NCBI RefSeq assembly: GCF_016714275.1
Contig: NZ_JADJNP010000001.1
Location: 1 to 64,000 of the forward strand
Length of the DNA stretch: 64,000 nucleotides
Direction: 5' to 3'
From: Tessaracoccus sp.
GTDB lineage: Bacteria > Actinomycetota > Actinomycetes > Propionibacteriales > Propionibacteriaceae
Shown: positions 15,910 through 25,307 of the stretch, piece by piece
How the letters are laid out: the number at the start of each line of letters is the position of its first letter
Position numbering within the stretch: position 1 is the stretch's first letter
The notes under the pieces: model-generated
Database searches by the model: none
The model's input: only the letters and a program-made list of their open reading frames with translations
What the model was told of the DNA's origin: nothing
Position numbers and translations under genes: made by a program

Positions 15910-16695
15910 ATGAGTGCTCACAAGCGTCCTCCGATCCCGGTGATCGTCCTCATCGTCCTCGTGTTTGCGGGCCTGGGCGGCTGGTGGTGGTGGAGCGCGA
16001 CCCGCCCTGCGCCCGACGACGGCCTCGTCCTCACAGGGCAGGTCGAGACCACGGAGATCGCGCTCGCGCCCGCGATGGCCGGGCGGATCGTCTCGATCGA
16101 CGTGGCCGAGGGCGACCGCGTCACGGAAGGGCAGACGCTGGTCCGGCTCGATACCGCCGCGCTCGACCTCCAGGTCGCCCAGGCTGAGCAGGGCGTGGTC
16201 GCGGCGAGGGCTGCCGTAACCAACGCGGAGGACGACGACGATGCGACCAAGGCCGACGTGAAGGCCGCCAAGGCGCGGCTCGCGCAGGCGGAGGCCGGCG
16301 TCGAGCTCGCGAAGGTGCAGCTGGGGTATGCGACGGTCACCGCGCCCATCGCGGGCACCGTCGTCAACGTCGTCGGCAACGCGGGCGCCAACGCCGCCCC
16401 CGGCCGCACGGTGCTGACCATGGCCGATCCCTCCGACCTCTTCGTCCGCGTCTTCGTGCCCGAGCCCCGGATCGGCGAGGCCGTCGTCGGCGGCACGGCC
16501 ACCATCACCACCGGGTCCGGTGCCGCGACCTACGACGGCACCGTTTCCTTCGTCTCGGACTCCGCCGAGTTCACGCCCAACACCATCGACACCCCCGACC
16601 AGCGCGCGAAGCTCGTGTTCGCCGTGAGGATCCGCGTCGACGACCCCACGGGCGCCCTCAAGCCCGGCATGCCGGTGGACGTCCGGCTCTCATGA
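15910..16695 (+). CDS. HlyD/YbhG-like membrane fusion protein
   Basis: 261 residues with one N-terminal membrane helix (about 10-28, followed by GGWWWWS), a split lipoyl domain (VAEGDRVTEGQTLVRLD and YATVTAPIAGTVVNV), a short coiled-coil hairpin between them and a C-terminal barrel ending KPGMPVDVRLS. Close in plan to E. coli YbhG. Its stop overlaps the ATPase start. Two adaptors of different anchoring in one operon is unusual. Confidence 0.88.
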   Translation: MSAHKRPPIPVIVLIVLVFAGLGGWWWWSATRPAPDDGLVLTGQVETTEIALAPAMAGRIVSIDVAEGDRVTEGQTLVRLDTAALDLQVAQAEQGVVAARAAVTNAEDDDDATKADVKAAKARLAQAEAGVELAKVQLGYATVTAPIAGTVVNVVGNAGANAAPGRTVLTMADPSDLFVRVFVPEPRIGEAVVGGTATITTGSGAATYDGTVSFVSDSAEFTPNTIDTPDQRAKLVFAVRIRVDDPTGALKPGMPVDVRLS

Positions 16696-17639
16696 CCACC
16701 CCGCCCCCCGCGGTGCCGGCGATCGAGGCCGAGGGCCTTCACCGGAGCTTCGGCGATGTCGTGGCCGTCGACGGCGTCGACCTGAGCGTGCCCGCGGGCA
16801 CCGTGCTCGGGCTGCTCGGGCCTGACGGCGCGGGCAAGTCGACGCTGATCCGGATGCTCGCCACCGTGCTCCGACCCGACGGAGGCGATGCGCGCATCCA
16901 GGGCTTCTCGGTGAACCGGCAGGCACACCAGGTGACGCCGCGGATCGGCTACATGTCGCAGAAGTTCGCGCTCTACCCGGACCTGAGCGTCGCCGAGAAC
17001 ATCGAGTTCTTTGCGCGGCTGCGCGGAGTACCGAGGGGCGAGCGCCGCGAACGCTCAAGGGCACTGCTGACGGGCATGGGACTCGCGGACTTTCTCGGCA
17101 GGCAGGCCGGGCGCCTCTCCGGTGGCATGAAGCAGAAGCTGTTCCTGGCCACCACGCTGATGCACCGGCCGGACGTGCTGCTGCTCGACGAGCCCACCAC
17201 CGGCGTCGACCCCGTTTCCCGGCGCGAGTTCTGGCGCATCCTCGCCGACCTCAACCGCGCGGGGACGACGGTGCTCGTCGCGACGCCGTACATGGACGAG
17301 GCGGAACGCTGCACGGACGTCGTGTTCCTCGACGGCGGCCGCGTCCGCCATCGAGGCACCCCGGCCGAGATCAAGGCGCTGCTGCCCGGGCGCCTGTTCG
17401 AGGTGCGGGCCGCGGAGCCGCGAGCGGCGCTGGCCGCGGTGCGCGACCTCTCAGGCGTCCTCGCCGCGCACCTCTACGGCGACATCGTCCGCGTGCTCTT
17501 CGACGCCGACGACACGGCCGCGGTCGAGGCCGCGTTGGCCGGGGCAGGGATCGACGGCGCGGTCAGGGCGGCGGCGGTCGACATGGAGACGGCGTTCGCC
17601 GTCCTCGCCGAGCTGGCGCGCGAGGAGGTCCCGCGGTGA
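16692..17639 (+). CDS. ABC exporter ATPase, first copy
   Basis: A 315-residue ATP-binding subunit of an ABC-2 type exporter, like the N-terminal half of YbhF. Walker A is GPDGAGKST, the signature is LSGGMKQK, Walker B is VLLLDEPTTGVD, and the H-loop position is occupied by TPYMDEA, so the usual switch histidine is a proline or tyrosine position. A C-terminal regulatory extension follows residue 235. Overlaps neighbours on both sides by 4 bp. Confidence 0.92.
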   Translation: MTTPPPAVPAIEAEGLHRSFGDVVAVDGVDLSVPAGTVLGLLGPDGAGKSTLIRMLATVLRPDGGDARIQGFSVNRQAHQVTPRIGYMSQKFALYPDLSVAENIEFFARLRGVPRGERRERSRALLTGMGLADFLGRQAGRLSGGMKQKLFLATTLMHRPDVLLLDEPTTGVDPVSRREFWRILADLNRAGTTVLVATPYMDEAERCTDVVFLDGGRVRHRGTPAEIKALLPGRLFEVRAAEPRAALAAVRDLSGVLAAHLYGDIVRVLFDADDTAAVEAALAGAGIDGAVRAAAVDMETAFAVLAELAREEVPR

Positions 17640-18775
17640 GCGCGGGAACCAGGATCGGCGCGCTGATCACCAAGGAGTTCCGGCACCTGGGCCGCGATCG
17701 GCGCACGCTCGCCGTCGTGCTCGCGCTTCCGGTGCTGCAGATGATCCTTTTCGCCTACGCGATCAGCTTCGACGTGAGCAACGTGTCGACCGTCGTCGTC
17801 GATCAGGACAGGACGCCGGCCAGCGCCGCCTACCTGCGCAGCTACGCCAGCTCGGACTTCTTCCGCGTCGTCGGCACCGCCGACAGCCTTGCGGATATCG
17901 ACGAGGTCTTCGACCGCAACCAGGCGAGGATCGCCGTCGTCGTGCCCGCCGGGTTCGGCCGCAGCCTCGCCGCGGGCGACCACGCCACGGTCGCCGTCTA
18001 CCTCGACGGCAGCGAGCCGACGGCGGCCCGCGTCGGGCGCACGTTCGCCGTCGCACTGAACCAGGCCTACGGCCAGAAGGTCGCGGTCGAGTGGGCCGAC
18101 GCGCAGGGCCTCGACGTGACGTCGGCCGGGCAGCTCGAGCCGCGCGTGCGCACCTGGTACAACCCGGAGCGGCGCAGCTCCGACTTCCTGATCCCCGGCC
18201 TGATGGTCGTGATCATCATGGTGGTCGCGGTGCAGCAGACGGCCGTCAGCCTCGTCCGCGAGCGCGAGCAGGGTACAGACGAGCAGCTCGCAATCAGCCC
18301 GCTGCGCGGCTGGGAAATGATGATCGGCAAGCTCGCGCCGTGGACCCTCCTCGCGTTCGCGGAGCTGGCGGCCATTACCGCCGTCGGCATCGCCTTCTTC
18401 CACCTGCCACTGCGGGGCAGCCTCGGCGTCCTCGCGCTCGGCGCGGCGCTGTTCGTGTTCTGCTCGCTGGGCCTTGGCCTTGTCATCTCGGCGGTGGCGC
18501 CGACGCTGGAGAGCGCCAACATGCTCGGCCTCCTGTTGTCCATCCTGCCCGCATTCATCCTCTCCGGCTTCGCCTTCCCGCTCGCCTCGATCCCCGTGGT
18601 GCTCCAATGGTTCAGCTGGCTGTTCCCCGCCCGATTCATGGTGACGATCTCGCGCGGCGTGTTCCTGAAGGGCGCGGGCGTGGCGGAGCTGTGGCCGGAG
18701 CTACTGGCGCTGGCGGGGTACGCCGTCGTCGTGATCGCCGTCGCGGTGGCGCTGACGGCAAGGAGGCGGCGATGA
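17636..18775 (+). CDS. ABC-2 type permease, YbhS-like
   Basis: 379 residues with one N-terminal helix, a large extracytoplasmic domain (about 45-175, with VVVDQDRTPAS) and five C-terminal helices, the classic ABC-2 plan of YbhS/YhhJ. The LVREREQGTDEQL motif follows the second helix. It overlaps the ATPase and the next permease by 4 bp each, so a heterodimeric permease is likely. Confidence 0.92.
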   Translation: MSAGTRIGALITKEFRHLGRDRRTLAVVLALPVLQMILFAYAISFDVSNVSTVVVDQDRTPASAAYLRSYASSDFFRVVGTADSLADIDEVFDRNQARIAVVVPAGFGRSLAAGDHATVAVYLDGSEPTAARVGRTFAVALNQAYGQKVAVEWADAQGLDVTSAGQLEPRVRTWYNPERRSSDFLIPGLMVVIIMVVAVQQTAVSLVREREQGTDEQLAISPLRGWEMMIGKLAPWTLLAFAELAAITAVGIAFFHLPLRGSLGVLALGAALFVFCSLGLGLVISAVAPTLESANMLGLLLSILPAFILSGFAFPLASIPVVLQWFSWLFPARFMVTISRGVFLKGAGVAELWPELLALAGYAVVVIAVAVALTARRRR

Positions 18776-19890
18776 GTGGGCGGCGGATCCGGCTGCTGAT
18801 GTGGAAGGAGTTCCTGCAGCTGCGGCGCGATCCCCTGCTGCTCCGGCTGCTGTTCCTGATGCCGATCATGCAGCTGATCCTCTTCGGCTACGTCGTGGCC
18901 GCCGACGTCACGAACCTCAGCACGGCGGTGGTCGACCTCGACCGGACGGCGACCTCGCGCGCACTCGACGCGAGCTTCGGCGCATCCGACTACTTCCGCG
19001 TCGTCGCGCGCCCCGCGGAGAGCGAGCTCCAGCGGCTGATGGACACCGGTGAGATCGCCATCGCCGTCGTGATCCCCGAGGGCACCCAGGCGGCGCTCGA
19101 TCGCGGCGAGACGGCGCCGATCGGCATCGTCGTCGATGGCTCGGACAGCCAGGTCGCCTCCGTCGGCAGCGGCTACGCCGCGCAGATCGTCGCCCGGTTC
19201 AACGCCGAACGCATGGCGGGCCAGGGTGTGCAGCTCGCGGCGCCGGGAATCGACGCGCGGGTGCGGGTCATGTTCAACCCGACGCTGGCCGCGGTGAACA
19301 CAATGATCCCCGGGCTCGTGGCGGCGATCGTGATGCTGTCGATCATGGCGGTCATGGGCCAGGCCGTCGTGAAGGAGCGCGAGCGCGGCACGCTGGAGCA
19401 GATGTTCGTTACCCCGATCCGGCCCACCGAGTACCTGATCGGAAAGGTCACGCCCTACGTGCTCGTCGCGAACGTGCAGCTGCTGTTGGTGGCGCTGGTC
19501 GGCGTGTTCTGGTTCGGCGTCCCGTTCGCGGGGCAGATCGCGGTGGTAGCCACCGGGCTGGCGCTGTTCATGATCACCTCCATCGGCCTCGGGCTGCTGA
19601 TCTCGTTGGTCTCACACACCCGGCAGCAGGCGCAGCAGCTGATGATGCTGTTCATGCTGCCCAGTTTCGTGCTGTCGGGTTTCATCTTCCCCATCGACTC
19701 GATGCCCGCCGCGATCGTGCCGCTCACCTGGTTCGTGCCGCTGACCTGGGCGATCGAGATCCTGCGCGGCGCCTTCATCAAGGGCAGCGGCTTCGGCGCG
19801 CTCGCCGTCCAGTTCGGCGTGCTGGCGGCATTCGCCGTCGTCATCTTCGGCGCCGCCATCGCCGCGACCCACAGGAGGCTGGCGGAATGA
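18772..19890 (+). CDS. ABC-2 type permease, YbhR-like
   Basis: 372 residues, same topology as its neighbour: N-terminal helix, extracytoplasmic domain starting TAVVDLDRTATS, and five C-terminal helices with the motif VVKERERGTLEQMFVTPIRP. The ATG at 18772 overlaps the preceding stop (ATGA); the longer open frame reaching back into the previous gene was rejected. Forms the second half of the predicted permease dimer. Confidence 0.92.
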   Translation: MSGRRIRLLMWKEFLQLRRDPLLLRLLFLMPIMQLILFGYVVAADVTNLSTAVVDLDRTATSRALDASFGASDYFRVVARPAESELQRLMDTGEIAIAVVIPEGTQAALDRGETAPIGIVVDGSDSQVASVGSGYAAQIVARFNAERMAGQGVQLAAPGIDARVRVMFNPTLAAVNTMIPGLVAAIVMLSIMAVMGQAVVKERERGTLEQMFVTPIRPTEYLIGKVTPYVLVANVQLLLVALVGVFWFGVPFAGQIAVVATGLALFMITSIGLGLLISLVSHTRQQAQQLMMLFMLPSFVLSGFIFPIDSMPAAIVPLTWFVPLTWAIEILRGAFIKGSGFGALAVQFGVLAAFAVVIFGAAIAATHRRLAE

Positions 19891-20681
19891 CCGAACCGAA
19901 CCCCGACGCTGCCATCTCCGTGCGCGGGCTGACCAAGCGCTTCGGCAGCTTCACGGCCGTCGACGGCATCGACGTCGACGTCGCGCGCGGCACGATCTTC
20001 GGGTTCCTCGGCCCCAACGGCTCGGGCAAGACCACCACGATCAGGATGCTGACCGGCACCAGCGCCCCGAACGACGGGCGCGCGCTGGTCCTGGGCGAGG
20101 ACGTCGTCGCCCACCCCGAACGCGTCCGGCCGCGGTTCGGATACATGTCGCAGAAGTTCGCGCTGTTCGAGGACATGACGGTGGCTGAGAATCTGCGCTT
20201 CTACGCCGGCGTCTACAACCTCGCGCCCGAGCGCTTCGCCGAGCAGCGCGCCTACGTCCTGGAGATGGCCGACCTCAAGGGACGCGAGAACGAGCTGACG
20301 GCGAACCTGTCGGTCGGCTGGCGGCAGCGGCTCGCGCTGGGCACCGCCACCATCCACGACCCGGAGTTGCTGTTCCTCGATGAGCCGACCGGCGGGGTCG
20401 ACCCGGTCGCCCGGCGACAGTTCTGGGACCTGCTCTATGAACTCGCCGGCCGCGGCGTCACCCTGTTCGTCACCACGCACTACATGGACGAGGCGAGCCA
20501 CTGCAATCAGCTCGCGTTCATCTACAACGGAAGGCTGATCGCGGAGGGCACGCCCGCGGACATCCGGTACGGGCTTCGCGACGAGTGGGCCGCCGCGGGT
20601 CGTCTCGGCGAGCCGACGCTCGAGGACGTGTTCGTCGACCTCGTGGCCCGCCGCGATCAATCCCGGGGCCACACCGGGTAG
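19887..20681 (+). CDS. ABC exporter ATPase, second copy
   Basis: 264 residues. Walker A is GPNGSGKTT, Walker B is LLFLDEPTGGVD and the switch region TTHYMDEA holds the histidine. The signature sequence NLSVGWRQRL has Val in place of one Gly of LSGGQ. It corresponds to the C-terminal half of the tandem ATPase YbhF. The first ATPase has a good signature but lacks the switch His, so the pair may form an asymmetric dimer. Its 3' end overlaps the convergent GH95 gene by 25 bp. Confidence 0.92.
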   Translation: MTEPNPDAAISVRGLTKRFGSFTAVDGIDVDVARGTIFGFLGPNGSGKTTTIRMLTGTSAPNDGRALVLGEDVVAHPERVRPRFGYMSQKFALFEDMTVAENLRFYAGVYNLAPERFAEQRAYVLEMADLKGRENELTANLSVGWRQRLALGTATIHDPELLFLDEPTGGVDPVARRQFWDLLYELAGRGVTLFVTTHYMDEASHCNQLAFIYNGRLIAEGTPADIRYGLRDEWAAAGRLGEPTLEDVFVDLVARRDQSRGHTG

Positions 20682-22918
20682 GACTCGCCGGCACGGACAT
20701 CGAAGGTGTCGGCGAACCCGTCGGCCTCGACGGCGAGGCGCCCGTCGCTCCCCGCGACGATCGTGGCCTCCACGAGGACGCCGCCCGCCCACCGCAGGTC
20801 GACCCGGTGGCCGCCGCGGGTGCGCAGCCCGGTGACGGCACCCGCGCGCCAACTCGGCGGCAGCGTCGGGAGCAGACGCAGCACGCCGTCGTGGTCCTGA
20901 AGCAGCAGCTCACCGATGCCGCCGACGGCGCCGAGGTTTCCGTCGATCTGGAAGACGTACCCGCCCTGCCATTTCCCGTGCGGATGCAGGTCGAGCAGGG
21001 AGGCGGAGAACAGACTGCCGGTCAGGGTGGACAGGGCGTGCTCGGCGAGGGTCCCGTCGCCGATCCGCGCGGCGAGGGCGAGCGCCCAGGCCCGGCTCCA
21101 CCCGGTGTAGCCGCCGCCGTGACTCAGCCGGTCGCGGAGCGACGACGCGACGGCCGCGAGCTCGTCGGGTGTCGCCCGCGTGATCCGTCGCCCGGGGAAG
21201 GCGCCGTAAAGGTGCGAAACGTGGCGGTGCCCGGGCTCCGCGCCGATCAGCACGCCGTCCCATTCGCCGATTCGCCCGTCGACGATCGCCGGGGTCGGCA
21301 GGCGGTGGAGGGCCGCCTCTACCCGCGCACGCAGGGCGCGATCCTCGGCGGTGGCAGCCTCGCGATCCAGCAGATCGAGGTAGCCGGTGAACAGCTCGAG
21401 GACGAGCTCGCGATCCATCGCCGACCCCTCGGTAACTGCGGCCCGGCCCGTCGGGGTGACGAAGGCGTGCTCGGGCGAGGTCGAGGGGCTTGTCAGCAGC
21501 GTGCCGTCGGCGCCGTCGACCAGCATCGCCAGCGCGAACCGCACGATGGGGCGGTAGAGCGAGAGGGCGGTGTCGGCCACGAAGCCGTCGGGTGCGGCGC
21601 CGAACTCCGCGTGCGCTGCGACGTGCGCGGCGAGCCACGGCAGGCAGGAGGCCCAGTTCGCCCAGATCGTCTCGCCCGGAACCGCGGCCGTGTAGCGCCA
21701 CAGGTCGGTGTTGTGGTGGCAGACGGAGCCGTCGGCGCCATAGACGCGCCGCGCGGTGTCGGCTCCGGCGTCGACGAGGTCCCGGATGAGCGCGATCAGC
21801 GGCTCGACGAGCGCGCCGAGGCCCGCACGCTCGGCGCCCCAGTAGTTCATCTCGACGTTGATGTTCGTGGTGTAGTTCGAACTCCACGCCGGCCGTACGT
21901 CGACGTTCCAGATGCCCTGGAGGTTCGCCGCCTCGGTCCCCGGGCGTGACGACCCGATGAGCAGGTATCGGCCGACGTCGAACGCCAACTCGTCCAGAGC
22001 GGGGTTGTGGGCGGTGGTGGCGGGAGACGCCGAGAGGTCGAGGTCGACCGCGTCGAAGAGCGCGCGGTGGTCGTCAACGTGACGGCGACGCAGCGCGCCC
22101 GCGCCCCGCTGGAGCGCGGCCCTAACGCGGTCGCGCGCCCTCGCGGCCAGCTCCGGGACGTCGCCGAGCGGGCGTCGGTTCCATCCGCGGTGTCCCGTCT
22201 CGATAGCTACCACCAGCACCGCCCCCGCGTCCGTCGCGCATGTCGCCACGACGACGGCAAATCCCATGCCCGCCACGACGGCACCCTCGGCGTCGGGCTC
22301 GTCGGTGCCGTACCGGACGGCGTCGGGGAGGCCCACGTACTCGGGCGCGACATGCGCGGGCGCCCGTCCCGTGACGGTGAGCCACGCGGTGCCGTCCGGG
22401 TCGACGGCGCGGTCGCTCCTGACCGGGTGCGGCGAGACGAACTCGGGGTGGGCCGCGGAGGCCGCTTCCGGACAGTGGGCGACGATGACGCCGTCCGGGG
22501 CGCTCGCGAACACGTGGATGGTTCCCGCGGACGAAGTGGTTGTCGCAACGGCGTCGCGCAGGTCGAGCCGGCGCGCGTAACCGAACGGGTCGCCGCCCGC
22601 GGTGCCGTAGCGCCACGTCAGCGCCCCCACAGGTTGATAGGACTGGGACCAGCTGCCCGACTGGAGCTGCCGCGCGAGCCGTTCGCTGCGGTCGAAGTCG
22701 CGGTCTCGGATCGCCTCGCGAAGCGCGGGGACGACGGCCGCGGCCTCGGGCGCCACGTCGGGTGTGAGCGGTCCTCCGGACCAGAGCGTGTCGGCGTTGA
22801 GGTCGAGGAGCTCCTCACCGGGGCGTCCGTGTACCGCCGCCCCGATCCGGCCGTTGCCGATCAGGAACGCCTCGATGAAGCCCTCCGCGGGGCGCGTCAG
22901 CCGCAGCACGTGTCGCAC
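20657..22918 (-). CDS. Glycoside hydrolase family 95 (alpha-L-fucosidase or related)
   Basis: This protein of about 753 residues has the GH95 plan: an N-terminal beta-sandwich starting RPAEGFIEAFLIGNGRIG, then an alpha6/alpha6 barrel with NLQGIWNVDVRPAWSSNY, NINVEMNYW, CHHNTDLWRY, GHRHVSHLYGAFPG and FQIDGNLGAVGGI. GH95 enzymes cleave terminal alpha-1,2-fucose or alpha-L-galactose with inversion. No signal peptide is seen, so it probably acts on imported oligosaccharides. The GTG at 22918 was chosen because AGGAGG stands 8 bp before it; the GTG at 22927 overlaps that site. Confidence 0.9.
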   Translation of the reverse strand: MRHVLRLTRPAEGFIEAFLIGNGRIGAAVHGRPGEELLDLNADTLWSGGPLTPDVAPEAAAVVPALREAIRDRDFDRSERLARQLQSGSWSQSYQPVGALTWRYGTAGGDPFGYARRLDLRDAVATTTSSAGTIHVFASAPDGVIVAHCPEAASAAHPEFVSPHPVRSDRAVDPDGTAWLTVTGRAPAHVAPEYVGLPDAVRYGTDEPDAEGAVVAGMGFAVVVATCATDAGAVLVVAIETGHRGWNRRPLGDVPELAARARDRVRAALQRGAGALRRRHVDDHRALFDAVDLDLSASPATTAHNPALDELAFDVGRYLLIGSSRPGTEAANLQGIWNVDVRPAWSSNYTTNINVEMNYWGAERAGLGALVEPLIALIRDLVDAGADTARRVYGADGSVCHHNTDLWRYTAAVPGETIWANWASCLPWLAAHVAAHAEFGAAPDGFVADTALSLYRPIVRFALAMLVDGADGTLLTSPSTSPEHAFVTPTGRAAVTEGSAMDRELVLELFTGYLDLLDREAATAEDRALRARVEAALHRLPTPAIVDGRIGEWDGVLIGAEPGHRHVSHLYGAFPGRRITRATPDELAAVASSLRDRLSHGGGYTGWSRAWALALAARIGDGTLAEHALSTLTGSLFSASLLDLHPHGKWQGGYVFQIDGNLGAVGGIGELLLQDHDGVLRLLPTLPPSWRAGAVTGLRTRGGHRVDLRWAGGVLVEATIVAGSDGRLAVEADGFADTFDVRAGESYPVWPRD

Positions 22919-22974
22919 GCCGTCCACCTCCTGTGGTGTCGACGACCCACGCTACTACGCACGGCCTTGCCGAA

Positions 22975-24417
22975 GTGTCGTCGTCCGCGAGACGCTGGCC
23001 GCGTGAGCATCACCCCCTCTCCCGCGCGGCCGGCGACGGACGTCCCGCCGCGCCCGTCCGCATCCTCCACCTCGGCGTCGGCAACTTCTTCCGCGCCCAC
23101 CAGGCCTGGTACACCGACCGCGCCACCGACGCGGACCGATGGGGCATCGCGGCCTTCACCGGTCGTACCCCCGCGATCGCCGACGCCCTCCGGCCCCAGG
23201 ACGGGCTCTACACGCTTCTCACCCGCGCCGCCGACGGCGACCGCGCTGAGGTGATCAGCAGCCTGTCCGCTGTGCACCCTGCAGACGACCACGAGGCCTG
23301 GCTGGGCTACTGGCGCTCACCCGACCTGGCGTTCGTGACCCTCACCGTCACCGAAGCCGGCTACCTCCGCGACGCGACCGGCGCCGTCGACCTCGCGCAC
23401 CCCGCGATCGCGGCTGATGTCGCCGCGCTCCGTGACGCTCGTACCGCCCCGGTCTTGACGGCGCCGGCGAAGCTCGTGGCCGGGCTGCTCACCCGCCGAG
23501 CCGCGGGCGCCGGTCCCCTCGCGCTCGTGGCCTGCGACAACCTGCCCGGCAACGGGGCCGCCCTGGCGCACGTCGTCACCAGCCTCGCCGAGGAGATCGA
23601 CCCCGAGCTTTCCGGCTGGACCGCACAGAACGTCCACTTCGTCTCGACCATGGTCGACCGGATCACGCCTGCCACGACCGACGAGCACCGCGCCGCCGTC
23701 GCCACGCTGACCGGCCGCGCCGACGCCTCCCCGGTACCGACCGAGCCATTCAGCGAATGGATCATCCAGGGCGCCTTCCCCGTCGGCCGCCCCGCCTGGG
23801 AGTCCGCGGGAGCACGCATCGTCGATGACGTCTCCCCCTTCGAACACCGCAAGCTCGCCTTCCTCAACGGCTCCCACACCCTGCTGGCCTACGCCGGTCC
23901 GCTCCTCGGCCACCACACCGTCGACGAGGCCATCGCCGACCGTCGCTGCCTCGCCTGGGTCGAGCAGTGGTGGGACGAGGCCGGCGCCCACGTCACGCTT
24001 CCTTCCGCGGAGCTCGCGGCGTATCGCGCGGCGTTGCTCGACCGCTACCGCAACCCCCGGATCCGGCACTTGCTCGCACAGATCGCCCACGACGGAAGCC
24101 AGAAGCTCCCCATCCGCACCCTCCCCACGGTCCTGGCCGAGCGCGCCGCAGGGCGCAGCGCCGCCGCGGGTGCTCGCACGATCGCCGCGTGGATCCTTCA
24201 CCTGCGCGGATGCGGGACCCCTGTCCACGACGCCTCCGCCGAGGAAGTACTGACTCGGGTCTCCGGAGCACTCCCCGAAGCGGTCAAGGGGGTGCTGGGC
24301 CTGTGGGGGCTCGAGGGTGACGACGAACTGGCAGCCGAGGTCCTCCGCTCGGCCAAGGCCCTCAGTGCTTGCGGCCCCACTTCAGGTAGGCCAACGGGAG
24401 CACGCCTGCCGAGTTGA
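22975..24417 (+). CDS. Mannitol dehydrogenase / fructuronate reductase family oxidoreductase
   Basis: A polyol-specific long-chain dehydrogenase. The NAD-binding start is ILHLGVGNFFRAHQAWYTD, and the catalytic Lys-Asn-His set is in RKLAFLNGSHTLLAYAG. Candidates are D-mannonate oxidoreductase (UxuB), mannitol or arabinitol dehydrogenase; the uxuA remnant nearby favours UxuB. The start is uncertain: no in-frame start has a ribosome site. A GTG at 23003 in another frame would give a family-like N-terminus (SITPLSRAAGDGRP) if one C were added to the run at 23013-23017, so a frameshift or base-call error is possible. The 3' end overlaps a converging small gene by 56 bp. Confidence 0.82.
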   Translation: MSSSARRWPREHHPLSRAAGDGRPAAPVRILHLGVGNFFRAHQAWYTDRATDADRWGIAAFTGRTPAIADALRPQDGLYTLLTRAADGDRAEVISSLSAVHPADDHEAWLGYWRSPDLAFVTLTVTEAGYLRDATGAVDLAHPAIAADVAALRDARTAPVLTAPAKLVAGLLTRRAAGAGPLALVACDNLPGNGAALAHVVTSLAEEIDPELSGWTAQNVHFVSTMVDRITPATTDEHRAAVATLTGRADASPVPTEPFSEWIIQGAFPVGRPAWESAGARIVDDVSPFEHRKLAFLNGSHTLLAYAGPLLGHHTVDEAIADRRCLAWVEQWWDEAGAHVTLPSAELAAYRAALLDRYRNPRIRHLLAQIAHDGSQKLPIRTLPTVLAERAAGRSAAAGARTIAAWILHLRGCGTPVHDASAEEVLTRVSGALPEAVKGVLGLWGLEGDDELAAEVLRSAKALSACGPTSGRPTGARLPS

Positions 24418-24592
24418 CGAACGACAGGGCGGGAACCCACAGCTCCTTCGGGCCCTCGACCTGCTCCTGCGGGCGCTTGGCGATGTCCAGCAGCGCGTAG
24501 GCCCGCAGCACCGCATCGGCCACTCCCAAGAGGAGCAGCAGCGTCCGTGCCGCCGGGGGAAGATCCTGGAATCGCTTCTTTGCCTTGCTCAT
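24362..24592 (-). CDS. Small two-helix membrane protein
   Basis: 76 residues with a basic start, two membrane helices and the stretch LDIAKRPQEQVEGPKELW between them. This is like the small PLDc_N-type two-helix proteins common in actinobacteria (about 75 residues). A strong AGGAGG ribosome site precedes the ATG at 24592, which supports the gene. Divergent from lipB. Function is unknown. Confidence 0.7.
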   Translation of the reverse strand: MSKAKKRFQDLPPAARTLLLLLGVADAVLRAYALLDIAKRPQEQVEGPKELWVPALSFVNSAGVLPLAYLKWGRKH

Positions 24593-24636
24593 GACTAGCC
24601 TCCTAGGACGAGCCTACGCCTCGCCGCCAGGCGCGG

Positions 24637-24642
24637 TAGCAT
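24637..24642 (+). promoter_or_regulatory. Leaderless promoter of lipB
   Basis: TAGCAT lies 7 bp before the lipB ATG, with no ribosome site between them. Confidence 0.5.
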
Positions 24643-24649
24643 CGGCGAA

Positions 24650-25294
24650 ATGCTGACCTTCGAGTACCGCGGACTGGGCGAGGAGCGATGGCTCTCCGAC
24701 TACCAGGGGGCCTGGGAGTACCAGCGCGAGGTACACGCCGACGTCGCCGACGGCGCCCGCGCCGGGCATGTGATCCTGCTGGAGCACACCCCCGTCTACA
24801 CCGCGGGGCGGCGGACCAAGCCGTCGGACTATCCCAAGGACGGAACCCCCACCATCGCCACCGATCGCGGCGGCGAGATCACCTACCACGGGCCCGGCCA
24901 GCTGGTCGGCTACCCCATCGTGACCCTTGCCGAGGGCATGGGCGTCGTCGACTACGTGCGGCGCCTCGAGGCCGCCATCATGATCCTGCTCGACGGCTAC
25001 GGCATCCCGACGCTGCGGGTGGAGGGCCGCACCGGCGTGTGGCTCGCCGCGACCGAGCAACGCCTGGAGCGGAAGATCTGTGCCATCGGGGTGCGGGTCT
25101 CGCGCCGCACCACCATGCACGGCTTCGCGCTCAACGTCCTCAGCTCGGCCGAGAGGTTCGGCAACATCGTCCCCTGCGGCATCTCTGACGCCGATGTCAC
25201 CTCGATCGCCGAAGAGGTGCCCGGCGACTGGGACGTCGCCGCCGTCGCCCGCGACCTCGAACCGATCCTCCGCGCCGAGCTGAGTTGGTCGTAA
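24650..25294 (+). CDS. lipB: Octanoyltransferase (lipoate biosynthesis)
   Basis: LipB moves octanoyl from acyl carrier protein to lipoyl domains. The 214-residue sequence shows RGGEITYHGPGQLVGYP, Lys142 in ERKICAIGV, His157 in MHGFALNV and the catalytic Cys176 in IVPCGI. LipA, which adds the sulfurs, is encoded 2.7 kb downstream; the usual lipB-lipA pair is interrupted here by pseudogenes and the LuxR unit. The start has a TAGCAT box and no ribosome site. Confidence 0.96.
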   Translation: MLTFEYRGLGEERWLSDYQGAWEYQREVHADVADGARAGHVILLEHTPVYTAGRRTKPSDYPKDGTPTIATDRGGEITYHGPGQLVGYPIVTLAEGMGVVDYVRRLEAAIMILLDGYGIPTLRVEGRTGVWLAATEQRLERKICAIGVRVSRRTTMHGFALNVLSSAERFGNIVPCGISDADVTSIAEEVPGDWDVAAVARDLEPILRAELSWS

Positions 25295-25307
25295 CCAGGC
25301 GAGCGGC

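Noticed and set aside
18091..18771. Upstream extension of the second ABC-2 permease
   Set aside because: It lies inside the first permease in another frame; the ATGA overlap at 18772 and family N-terminus decide the start.
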